Source of the DNA: Anatilimnocola aggregata | GTDB lineage: Bacteria; Planctomycetota; Planctomycetia; Pirellulales; Pirellulaceae | Length of the DNA: 64,000 nt | NCBI RefSeq assembly: GCF_007747655.1 | Contig: NZ_CP036274.1 | Span: 930,001 to 994,000 of the forward strand | Direction of reading: 5' to 3' | Shown: positions 36,211 to 43,914 of the stretch, in pieces | Position numbering within the stretch: position 1 is the stretch's first letter | How the letters are laid out: every line of letters begins with the position of its first letter | Position numbers and translations under genes: made by a program | The notes under the pieces: model-generated | What the model was told of the DNA's origin: nothing | Database searches by the model: none | The model's input: the letters and a program-made list of their open reading frames with translations, nothing else

Positions 36211-37134
36211 CTACTTGCAGGTGGTGCAGCCGTTCGGATAGATCGTGTAGGTCACTTCTTTCGGCACGAGCACGCACTTGGCAACCTTCACTTCGCGTTG
36301 TTCGGTGGTGGCAACGCATTCGGTGTAGCTGACTTCCTTCTGTTCGGCAACGCGTTCGCAATAAGTCTCGGTGAAGGTCTTTTCGACCTGCTGAGCTTCG
36401 CAAACGGTGTAGTTCACTTCGCGGGTCTTCTGTTCGCTGACCATTTCGCAAACCTTGAAGGTCTTGGTCTGAGCGACAGGCTTGCAAACGTTCACGTTGT
36501 ACGTGTAGGCTTCTTCCGAAACCTGGTGCTTGCAAACTTGGACTTGGATTTCTTCCTTCACAACATTCGGCACCCAAACTTTGCAGGTGCGGCAGCAACC
36601 GCAGCAATCGACATAGGTGCGGCATTCGTAGGCACCATGGTCGCGGCAAACGGTGCGAACTTCCGTCGTCATCACGGGCTTGCAAACGCGGCGAACGCCT
36701 TCGCGAGCTTCGACCGACGAAACCATCACGGTCACGTCCTTGGTCACTTCTTTCCAATTTGGTGTGCTGACGGTGTAAGTCTCGGTGCGAGTCTTAGGAA
36801 CTTGCACGTACTGCGTGACCATCCGCTTCACTTCGCGCGTTTGCGGCACGTTGCGATAGACGGTGATCATCTTGGTCTTGGTGACGGGCTTGTAGACCGT
36901 CACGGGAACCGTCATTGTTTCGTACACCGTCTGCGGAACCATGATCGTCTTGGTGACGGTCACAGGCTCGGGGGCCGGTGCCGGTGCGGCACATTCGGCC
37001 GGGGCATAAGCTGGCGCACAATCAGGCGCGCAACTGCGATGCCGACGACCTGCTTGTGCCGGAGTTGCGACAAGCAGCCCTCCAGCAACCAAAGCAGCGG
37101 CCCAAGCAAGGGCCAATCCATGAACTCGAGTCAT
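36211..37134 (-). CDS. Cysteine-rich YTV-type planctomycete cell-wall protein
   Basis: Protein of 307 residues, chosen from ATG 37134 because GGAGGA stands 6 nt before it (an in-frame ATG at 37152 has no such site). A signal peptide ends near AQAG. The body is nearly all repeats of a Val/Thr/Tyr/Lys-rich strand: YKPVTKTKMITVYRNVPQ, TRTETYTV, VCKPVAQTKTFKVCE, REVNYTVCEAQ, KEVSYTECVA. It has about 20 cysteines, including CCGCCRTC. This matches the YTV domain of cell-wall proteins described in Rhodopirellula baltica. Probably a disulfide-linked envelope structural protein. Confidence 0.88.
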   Translation of the reverse strand: MTRVHGLALAWAAALVAGGLLVATPAQAGRRHRSCAPDCAPAYAPAECAAPAPAPEPVTVTKTIMVPQTVYETMTVPVTVYKPVTKTKMITVYRNVPQTREVKRMVTQYVQVPKTRTETYTVSTPNWKEVTKDVTVMVSSVEAREGVRRVCKPVMTTEVRTVCRDHGAYECRTYVDCCGCCRTCKVWVPNVVKEEIQVQVCKHQVSEEAYTYNVNVCKPVAQTKTFKVCEMVSEQKTREVNYTVCEAQQVEKTFTETYCERVAEQKEVSYTECVATTEQREVKVAKCVLVPKEVTYTIYPNGCTTCK

Positions 37135-37365
37135 TCCAATTCCTCCACGCATTGCTCAAGCCAGGCCGACAAGGTGAATGCCCCATCCAAAAATAGCCCG
37201 ACCACTGGTACATCAAGGTGTAGCGATCATATGGCACCGACTTTGCCGATTACGCAACGTGCACAATATAACTACGACTAGGGGGTGTGCGAAGCATGTG
37301 GTGCCTGGATTTTGAAAATTAACACTCGGTCGGACTACGGACACACTCTTCTGAGAGGGGAGCCA

Positions 37366-38874
37366 ATGAAACGCTTCAAATCGATCACTCTAGCCAGACG
37401 TCAAGCCATTCTGCTGTCGCTCGCTGCTGGCGGTGCCGTGTTGGGTGCATGGATCGCAATTCCGGCCGAGGGACAAGCTCCGCAGCCGGCTATTTCCCGC
37501 AACACGCCTTCACTTGCGGCCCTTTTGCAGGTGGCCGACGGCGAGGCCGACGCCTCTCCCGCTTTGCAGCGGGCCATCGATCAATCGGCCGGCGCCATCG
37601 TACTGCCGCCGGGGACGTATCTGCTGAAAAAGACGCTCGTCGTCGATCTGGCGCGCGTGGGCTTCACGTCGCTCGATGGGCAAGGAGTGGCGACCTTAAA
37701 AATGGTTGGCGACGGGCCGGCCCTCAAGTTCGTCGGCACGCATGGTGGCACCGCAGCGCCAGAATCGGTGAAGCCCGGCGTTTGGCAAAAAGAGCGGGCT
37801 CCGCTCGTCCGCGATCTAGAAATCATCGGCCCGAAAGTTCCCGACGAACAAACCGCCGCCGACGGCATTGAAGCCGACGGTACGATGCAGCTTACCTTGC
37901 GGGGAGTGGTCATTCGCCACGTCCGGCATGCTGTTCACCTGGTCAATCGCAACCGCAACGTCCTCATTGATGGTTGCCATTTGTACGAGAACAGCGGCAT
38001 CGGCGTCTATTACGATCACGTCAATCTGCACCAGTCGAACATCAGCGCGTGCCACATCAGCTATTGCCGGCAAGGTGGCATCGTGAATCGCGGCGGCGAC
38101 GTGCGGAACATTCACATCAGCGGTTGTGACATCGAAGCCAACATGCCCGAAGGGGAAGGGACAGCGGCCAACATCCTGCTCGACTCGACGGGCGGCAGCG
38201 TGGCCGAAGTGGCCATCGTCGGTTGCACCATTCAGCACTCGATGAAGTGTGCTAACGGCGCGAATATTCGCGTGCTGGGCAAAGCCACCTGGAAGCGAAT
38301 GGGCAAAGAGACTTTCGAACAGTGCGGACATATCACGATTGCCGACAACGTCCTCTCCGATGTGCAAACGAATATCGAACTGCGTGAAGCGCGCGGCGTG
38401 ACCATCACGGGCAATACGTTCTGGCAGGGCTACAAGCACAATCTCGATCTCGAGAATTGCACACAGCTGGTGATCGGCAACAACGCGATGGAGCGGAACC
38501 CGCTCTATGGCTACACCTCCGAAGCCAACAACACCGTCGTGCTGAAAAACTGCACCGACTGCACAATTACGGCCCTGCATCTTCATCACACGCTCGGCGG
38601 CAAGTGTGGCCTGCTGCTCGAGGATTGCCGGCGGATCAATCTCACCAACAGTACGCTGCTCGATTGCCAGCCTGTCGCAATCATGCTGCACAATGTCACC
38701 GATAGCCGCATTTCTGACTGCCTGATTCGCGACGATCTCAAGCCAGAATCGCGCGCTCCCGCCCTCGTTGTGACCGGAGGCAAGGGAAACATGGTTGTCG
38801 ACAATCGGCTGGTGGGGCAGGTTTCGCTCGACGATCCCAAAAATCATCACGTGGAGGGCAATTACACCAAATGA
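37366..38874 (+). CDS. Exported right-handed parallel beta-helix protein
   Basis: Protein of 502 residues from ATG 37366 (GAGGGGA about 5 nt upstream; the open frame begins earlier). A twin-arginine-free leader (about residues 10-35) is followed by a pectate-lyase-3-like start (GAIVLPPGTYLLKKTLVVDL) and many beta-helix turns such as NRNVLIDGCHLYENSGIGVY, NIHISGCDIEAN and ITIADNVLSDVQTNIELREA. No catalytic residues can be assigned; it may bind or cleave polysaccharide. The mgsA start overlaps its stop (ATGA). Confidence 0.85.
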   Translation: MKRFKSITLARRQAILLSLAAGGAVLGAWIAIPAEGQAPQPAISRNTPSLAALLQVADGEADASPALQRAIDQSAGAIVLPPGTYLLKKTLVVDLARVGFTSLDGQGVATLKMVGDGPALKFVGTHGGTAAPESVKPGVWQKERAPLVRDLEIIGPKVPDEQTAADGIEADGTMQLTLRGVVIRHVRHAVHLVNRNRNVLIDGCHLYENSGIGVYYDHVNLHQSNISACHISYCRQGGIVNRGGDVRNIHISGCDIEANMPEGEGTAANILLDSTGGSVAEVAIVGCTIQHSMKCANGANIRVLGKATWKRMGKETFEQCGHITIADNVLSDVQTNIELREARGVTITGNTFWQGYKHNLDLENCTQLVIGNNAMERNPLYGYTSEANNTVVLKNCTDCTITALHLHHTLGGKCGLLLEDCRRINLTNSTLLDCQPVAIMLHNVTDSRISDCLIRDDLKPESRAPALVVTGGKGNMVVDNRLVGQVSLDDPKNHHVEGNYTK

Positions 38875-39263
38875 TCGCCCTCATTGCTCACGACCAGCAA
38901 AAACCCCTGCTGCTGCAGTTTGTGCGAGAGCATCGCGAACTATTCGCAGCGCACGACCTCGTCGCCACGGGGAGCACCGGCCGACTGCTGGCCGACGAAT
39001 TGGAACTCGACATCGAACGGGTCGCTCACGGCCCTGCTGGGGGCGACTTGATCATCGGCGGCCGCGTGGCAGAAGGAAAAATCCTCGCTGTCTTCTTCTT
39101 TCGCGATCCCCTCACTGCCCAGCCCCACGAGCCGGATGTCTCTGCACTCATGCGCGTCTGCGACGTCCACAGCATCCCGCTCGCCACCAACAGTGCCACC
39201 GCGCTCGCCGTGGTCGAATGGCTGAAGCTGAATGCAGCAGGAAGAAGTCAGCAGGCAGAATGA
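38871..39263 (+). CDS. mgsA: Methylglyoxal synthase
   Basis: Converts dihydroxyacetone phosphate to methylglyoxal, a bypass of lower glycolysis. It is 130 residues, typical length. Motifs: IALIAHDQQK, LVATGSTGRL, GPAGGDLIIGGRVAEG (catalytic Asp) and VFFFRDPLTAQPHEPDVSAL, with LATNSATA near the end. Its ATG overlaps the stop of the beta-helix gene and its stop overlaps the next ATG (both ATGA), so three genes are translationally coupled. Confidence 0.94.
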   Translation: MIALIAHDQQKPLLLQFVREHRELFAAHDLVATGSTGRLLADELELDIERVAHGPAGGDLIIGGRVAEGKILAVFFFRDPLTAQPHEPDVSALMRVCDVHSIPLATNSATALAVVEWLKLNAAGRSQQAE

Positions 39264-39643
39264 AAACAACTGCACAGCTAGATTCGCATTGGTTTTTCAG
39301 GCCATCCTTAGGTTGGACTCTGACACTTACGAACATCAATGCTTGGGTGATCCTTTTTCTGATTGTACGGGGGCACATCACTCCAGGAGATCCGTTCCCG
39401 GCCTCGGAATTTCTGTTAGTTCTGTTGGGTTTAATGATGTTGATTTTGTCGATTCCGTTTGCAACTTGCGTGATGTTGCCATCTGGCCATGGTGGGATGG
39501 ACTACTTGGGAATCGTTTTTACTGTCGTGGTCATCGGCGCAAACTCGTTTGCCTGGGGTTACGGCCTTGCTTGGTGCATCAAGACCGGCTGCCGCTTCAT
39601 CGGCATCAGCGAAGAAGAACGGCAACGATTCGAGTCCGGCTAG
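39260..39643 (+). CDS. Hypothetical multi-TM membrane protein (127 aa)
   Basis: The ATG overlaps the mgsA stop. The protein has three hydrophobic segments (about residues 22-37, 48-72 and 80-105), then CIKTGCRFIGISEEERQRFE at the C-terminus. It has no recognised domain. Coupling to mgsA suggests cotranscription rather than a shared job. Confidence 0.65.
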   Translation: MKTTAQLDSHWFFRPSLGWTLTLTNINAWVILFLIVRGHITPGDPFPASEFLLVLLGLMMLILSIPFATCVMLPSGHGGMDYLGIVFTVVVIGANSFAWGYGLAWCIKTGCRFIGISEEERQRFESG

Positions 39644-39664
39644 GAGTTCAAATTCGCTTTCCTT

Positions 39665-39696
39665 CACCTTGTCACCCCCTCACCTTGTCACCCCCT
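39665..39696 (+). repeat. Tandem CACCTTGTCACCCCCT, two perfect copies
   Basis: Two adjacent perfect 16-bp units lie just upstream of purM; TAGAAT at 39704-39709 follows, 10 nt before the ATG at 39719. A near-identical 15-bp copy is at 35133-35147 on the minus strand, and TTGTCACCCC recurs at 53266. It may be a regulatory site or a seed for slippage; which one is unclear. Confidence 0.55.
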
Positions 39697-39718
39697 CTTC
39701 CTCTAGAATCATCCGGCT

Positions 39719-40840
39719 ATGAAGCCTCTCGATTACCACTCAGCGGGCGTCAATTACGACGTCTTGGACGAATTCAAACGGCACTGTCAGCGGGCAGCGG
39801 CGACCACGACCGGTCTGCTCGCGCGGCACGGCATCACGGAGCCGGCGGGCATCCGCGGCGAGAGTGCCTACCTGCTCGAAACGCCCGACGAATACCTGGC
39901 CCATGTCGAAGAAGGGTTGGGGACGAAGAACCTCGTCGCCGATGCCCTGATTAAGCTGACCGGCGAGAGCCATTACCACGCCATCGGCGTCGATACGGTC
40001 GCCTCGATCGTCAACGATTTGATCACCGTCGGCGCGCTCCCCATTTCCATCGCCATGCACGCGGCGGTCGGCAATGCGAACTGGTTTGAACAAACGACCC
40101 GCGCTCGCGACCTGGCCGAAGGTTTTGCGGAAGGCTGCCGTCAGTCGGGCGCTGTGTGGGGGGGTGGTGAAACTCCCGCGCTGAAGAATCTGATTTGCGA
40201 CGATACGATCGTCCTCGCTGGTTCGGCCCTCGGCCGGATCAAGCCGAAGGATTTACGCATCGCTGGGCAACTGCAAGCCGGCGACGCGATGGTCTTCCTC
40301 GCCAGCAGTGGCATTCATGCCAACGGCCTTACGCTCTGCCGCGACCTGGCCGATCGTTTGCCACGGGGCTATCTCACGCCGGTTACTCCCGAACAGAACT
40401 TTGCGCAGGCCTTGCTAGCGCCCACACGCATCTATGTGCCGTTCATTCAGGCCTGTCAGGATGCCGGCATCAAACTGAAATACGCGGTGAACCTGACCGG
40501 CCACGGCTGGCGCAAGTTGATGCGGCTCGATGAGCCGTGGGTCTATCGCTGCACCCGGCTGGGCCCGCAGTTGCCGATTTTCGACTTCATCAAGCAGCAT
40601 GCGGGAATGGACGACCAGGGGATGTACGGCACCTTCAACATGGGTGTGGGGTTTGCCGTCTATGTCTCGATGGTCGAGGCCCTCAACTGCCTGGAGATTG
40701 CTCGGCAGCAAAATCTGCCCGCTTGGATCGGCGGCGTCATCGAACAGGGGAAGACCGCCACGGGTGAACCGCGCCGCGCTGTCGAAATTGAACCGCTGGG
40801 AATCTCCTTCGCTGGTGATACGCTGAAGATTCGCGGTTAA
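39719..40840 (+). CDS. purM: Phosphoribosylformylglycinamidine cyclo-ligase (PurM), divergent
   Basis: AIR synthase of the PurM superfamily, 373 residues. Family landmarks are recognisable but altered: DYHSAGVNYDVLDEF (usual SYKDAGVD), EEGLGTKNLVAD (usual GVGTK), ASIVNDLITVGALPI, WGGGETPAL, SSGIHANGLTLCR and NLTGHGWRKLM (usual LTGGG). This is consistent with the divergent planctomycete form of PurM, though a different AIR-synthase-related role is possible. A probable -10 (TAGAAT) lies very close to the ATG, giving a short leader. Confidence 0.78.
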   Translation: MKPLDYHSAGVNYDVLDEFKRHCQRAAATTTGLLARHGITEPAGIRGESAYLLETPDEYLAHVEEGLGTKNLVADALIKLTGESHYHAIGVDTVASIVNDLITVGALPISIAMHAAVGNANWFEQTTRARDLAEGFAEGCRQSGAVWGGGETPALKNLICDDTIVLAGSALGRIKPKDLRIAGQLQAGDAMVFLASSGIHANGLTLCRDLADRLPRGYLTPVTPEQNFAQALLAPTRIYVPFIQACQDAGIKLKYAVNLTGHGWRKLMRLDEPWVYRCTRLGPQLPIFDFIKQHAGMDDQGMYGTFNMGVGFAVYVSMVEALNCLEIARQQNLPAWIGGVIEQGKTATGEPRRAVEIEPLGISFAGDTLKIRG

Positions 40841-41010
40841 GTTCGTTCATCGTCAGGCCAAATCCAAGGTGGAGCCTGCTGGCGAGGTAGCTTTCCCGCA
40901 GCAAGCGACAGCTCTTGTCACTGCAGCGGAGTTTTACCGCATCACAATCCTCACGCTCCGCAGATTCGTCACGATGCGCACGAATCGTCTGGGGGGGACT
41001 TGCTCCTTCC

Positions 41011-41037
41011 AGGCTGTAACCTAACTTTCTACAGCCT
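41011..41037. promoter_or_regulatory. Inverted repeat upstream of cheX
   Basis: AGGCTGTA and TACAGCCT are perfect 8-bp arms with an 11-nt spacer. They lie 50-80 nt upstream of cheX, just before a TAGAAT hexamer (41064-41069) that could be a -10 box. It may be a purM transcript end or a cheX operator. The remainder of 40841-41088 shows no gene. Confidence 0.35.
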
Positions 41038-41088
41038 GTCGAGCATTGGCCAGACAGCCCTCCTAGAATCTGTGCGGAACAGCCCCTC

Positions 41089-41595
41089 ATGCGTGCCGAT
41101 TACATCAATCCGTTTATCAGCGCACTCGTCAACACGTTCGAGACGATGCTCTCGTGCCAACTCACGCGCGGCCCGCTCTATTTGCGGGGGCACGAGACGC
41201 AACTGCACGACGTCAGTGGCGTGATTGGCTTGAGCGGACATGCGCAAGGGACCGTCGTGCTGAGCTTGGAGAAGCAAGTGGCTTTACAAGCTGCTGCGAC
41301 CCTGCTGTTGTGCGAGACGACCGAACTGAACGACGATGTAGTTGATGCGGTGGGCGAACTGACGAACATGGTCGCCGGCAGTGCCAAGGCGAAGCTCGAA
41401 GAATATCAACTGTCGATCAGCTTACCGAGCGTGATTCTGGGGGCGGGACACCTGGTTCGCTTTCCCTCGGATGTCACGCCAATCTGCGTCCCTTTCACTT
41501 GTCCGTGGGGCGCGCTCAAAATTGAAGTGGGCCTGACCGACATGCGGTCGTCGGCTGCAAATGCTGGCGCGGCAGCAATGGCCAACGCCAACTAG
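41089..41595 (+). CDS. CheX-like CheY-phosphatase
   Basis: Protein of 168 residues with the CheX/CheC/FliY phosphatase fold. The catalytic ExxN motif is present in VDAVGELTNMVAGSAKAKL, and MRADYINPFISALVNTFETM is the typical N-terminus. CheX dephosphorylates response regulators such as CheY. No other chemotaxis gene is nearby, so it probably acts in a two-component system encoded elsewhere. There is one ExxN, as in CheX, not two as in CheC. Confidence 0.88.
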   Translation: MRADYINPFISALVNTFETMLSCQLTRGPLYLRGHETQLHDVSGVIGLSGHAQGTVVLSLEKQVALQAAATLLLCETTELNDDVVDAVGELTNMVAGSAKAKLEEYQLSISLPSVILGAGHLVRFPSDVTPICVPFTCPWGALKIEVGLTDMRSSAANAGAAAMANAN

Positions 41596-41625
41596 CGCTG
41601 CATTCGCTCCAAGGCAAGTCGCCCT

Positions 41626-41775
41626 AGTAGTCCGACCACCGATATTGGTCAGCCTGCTGTCCGTCGGTTAACCGGGCCGCTTGCGGCCGTTGAACTGCTG
41701 GTCCAGTCATTTTGCAGATTACCCGCGCAAGCGCGTGGGTTAACCATATGACATGGATCGCTAGTCGAACCACTA
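41626..41775 (+). repeat. Repeat family I, copy B (about 150 bp)
   Basis: It begins AGTAGTCCGACC and ends GCTAGTCGAACCACT, related inverted ends (9 of 11). Between them are GGTTAACCGGGCCGCTTGCG, ATTTTGCAG and ACCCGCGCAAGCGCGTGGGT, shared with copy A at 21711-21858 in the opposite orientation. Its right end overlaps the menC stop codon. It separates cheX and menC. Confidence 0.72.
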
Positions 41776-42897
41776 AGTTAAGCTCGCGCGCTGCACCGTC
41801 ACGCGACTCAAGCGATCGCTATTTGGCTCGGGTAGTTCGCGCGGCGCTCGGACGCCGGGAAGTCCCTCGCGCGTGCGAATCAGTTCCAGCGGCGGATCGC
41901 TCAGATCCTGATGATAAAAGCGACTGCTGGGAAAAATATCGGCCGGATAAGTGAAGTTTGGCAGCATCGCCAGCGAGACGCATAGCGCGGCGCCCGCGGC
42001 ACTCTCCAGCATGCCACCCACCCAGCACGGAATGCCTGCCCGCTGGAATTCATTGTGCAACTGCACCGCGTTCGTCAGACCGCCGACGCGCCCCGGCTTG
42101 ATGTTCGCATAGCGGCAACTTCCCAGCGCGATGGCCTGCTGCGCTTGCCGCAAGGTAATCAGGCTTTCGTCGAGACAGACAGGGGTCCGAATCGAACGCT
42201 GCAGCTGGGCATGGTCGACCAGGTCGTCGTGCTGCAACGGTTGCTCGATCATTGCCAGGTTCAGTTCATCGACCTGTTGAAAGAGGGGCAAGTCGCTGAG
42301 GCGATAGCCACTGTTGCAATCGATGTGGATGGGATGCGTGGGATGGCGCTCGCGCACGGCGCGCAACATGGGAAGGTCCCAGCCCGGCCGGAACTTGAGC
42401 TTGATGCGCGGAAAGCGATCTTTGACAGCTGCATCAATGCACGGCAGCAGTTCATCGACCGTATCGAGGACGCCGAAATCAGCACCAACGGCCACTTCAT
42501 CGCGCGGCGTGCAGCCGGCGTATGCTCCTAACAATTCATGCACCGGTTTGTTCTGCACGCGGCTAGCCAGGCTCCACCAGGCGGTATCGAGCACTGCCTT
42601 GGCGAAGGGGTTGCCTTTAAAGTGACCGATGCGGCGCTGCAGATCTTCGCCACTGGTGACATCCTGCCCAAGCAGTGCCGGCGCGAGCCAATCGCGGCAG
42701 ACGGCAAAGATGCCGCCGCCCCATTCCGGGCTGTAGCAAGGAGCGGCGAGCGGAGAACTTTCTCCCCAACCCACCAGCGAGCCACTCGTCATTCGGCAGA
42801 GGACGGCATGAATCGAAGCGTCTTCGCCATAGGCAGTGCGCCACGGCGAGATCAGCGGCATGGCAACGTGAAACAAATCGATCCGGTCGATCTTCAT
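41773..42897 (-). CDS. menC: o-Succinylbenzoate synthase (enolase superfamily)
   Basis: Protein of 374 residues of the muconate-lactonising subgroup, acting in menaquinone synthesis. Active-site motifs are KLKFRPGWD (KxK), HIDCNSGYRLSD, MIEQPLQHDD, VCLDES and NIKPGRVGGLTNA, giving the Asp/Glu/Asp metal ligands and two lysines. N-acylamino-acid racemase activity cannot be excluded, as these enzymes are often promiscuous. The final residues (RASLT) and the TAG stop are formed at the edge of a repeat element, so the C-terminus may have been altered by its insertion. Confidence 0.82.
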   Translation of the reverse strand: MKIDRIDLFHVAMPLISPWRTAYGEDASIHAVLCRMTSGSLVGWGESSPLAAPCYSPEWGGGIFAVCRDWLAPALLGQDVTSGEDLQRRIGHFKGNPFAKAVLDTAWWSLASRVQNKPVHELLGAYAGCTPRDEVAVGADFGVLDTVDELLPCIDAAVKDRFPRIKLKFRPGWDLPMLRAVRERHPTHPIHIDCNSGYRLSDLPLFQQVDELNLAMIEQPLQHDDLVDHAQLQRSIRTPVCLDESLITLRQAQQAIALGSCRYANIKPGRVGGLTNAVQLHNEFQRAGIPCWVGGMLESAAGAALCVSLAMLPNFTYPADIFPSSRFYHQDLSDPPLELIRTREGLPGVRAPRELPEPNSDRLSRVTVQRASLT

Positions 42898-42985
42898 GGC
42901 CGTAGTTTTCTGGCGGGTGTGGGATGCGGAACGTGGGGCCGTCGCAGGGGCGAGTTTCTGGCGACTGCAAATTATTTGGCGACGA

Positions 42986-43906
42986 CTAACGATAGTTCTG
43001 ACTGATGACGAAGAATTCGTACCGGCCCCCGACGTTCTTCACACCAAACACAGTGCGGCGAACTTCGATGATGCGGCGCTGTCCCTTGGCGATGTTCTCG
43101 AGCGTCAGCAAGTTGGTATAGGTCTCGGGACTATAAAACTGAAACACAACCTTGCCACTCACATCGACACCAGCCTTGCCGGCCAGTCGACGGTCAGCAT
43201 CGCGCAGTTGCCCCGAGCGGTGCATGAAACGGAGCCGTTTTTCATCCTTGGGACTTCCCACGCGAACGCTTGGTTTAGCGCTGGAGACATTCGTGACATA
43301 GGTCACGTTGGGGTTGCCGCCGCCGGCGACGGCCAACTCGATTTTGAAGAAGTCGAGTTGCTTGGCATATTCTTCGGTCGTAGTTGCGTTGAGGCGCACC
43401 TCCCAGCGCTCCCAAGCGGGAATACCATCGCTGGTGCCGGGACCACCGGGGCCGGGGCCGCGGCCATCGCCGGTTCCCGTTCCTTCGCCGTTGCCGCGCG
43501 AGCTGCTATCGATGACGCTCAGTTCAGCAACTTCAGGCGTAACGACCAAGGAAATGGCGTCGAGAGTTTGTTCGAGCTTGGGCTCGGTCACTTCGACCAA
43601 CTCTTCCGCGGTTGGCTCTTGAAATTCTTGTTCGGTCCCTTGCCCGTTGCCGCTGCCGCCGCCACCTACATCTTCCAGCACCATGACAGGAATTGCGGGA
43701 CGAACCGGCCACTCGCGATTCGAGAGCCAGACGAGGAACATGAGCCCGACGATGAAGCCGAAGATCATCAGCACCGACATGAGAACGCCGGCCACTTGAT
43801 CGTAGGTCGAGACTTGCAGACCGGCGCTGCGCAGTTTGCCTGCAGACCGTTCAGGGGCCGATATGTTCGGCGGTTGAGGAGGAGCGTCTTTAGATACGGT
43901 GGCCAC
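42986..43906 (-). CDS. Single-TM hypothetical protein with Gly-rich linkers
   Basis: The GTG at 43906 has AGGA about 7 nt upstream, directly after the stop of the preceding gene. The 306-residue protein has one TM helix (about residues 40-63, MSVLMIFGFIVGLMFLVWLS). It also has Gly/Ser-rich linkers (DVGGGGSGNGQGTEQEF and a GTGTGDGRGPGPGGPGT run), and a C-terminal soluble domain. The C-terminal part (KVVFQFYSPETYTNLLTLEN) is likely extracytoplasmic. It lies 8 nt downstream of the prenyltransferase-repeat gene, so the two probably act together in the envelope. Family not recognised. Confidence 0.7.
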   Translation of the reverse strand: MATVSKDAPPQPPNISAPERSAGKLRSAGLQVSTYDQVAGVLMSVLMIFGFIVGLMFLVWLSNREWPVRPAIPVMVLEDVGGGGSGNGQGTEQEFQEPTAEELVEVTEPKLEQTLDAISLVVTPEVAELSVIDSSSRGNGEGTGTGDGRGPGPGGPGTSDGIPAWERWEVRLNATTTEEYAKQLDFFKIELAVAGGGNPNVTYVTNVSSAKPSVRVGSPKDEKRLRFMHRSGQLRDADRRLAGKAGVDVSGKVVFQFYSPETYTNLLTLENIAKGQRRIIEVRRTVFGVKNVGGRYEFFVISQNYR

Positions 43907-43914
43907 GCGGAATC

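Noticed and set aside
35133-39696. CRISPR-like array from the repeated CACCTTGTCACCCCC units
   Set aside because: Only two adjacent units and one distant copy, no spacers and no cas genes.
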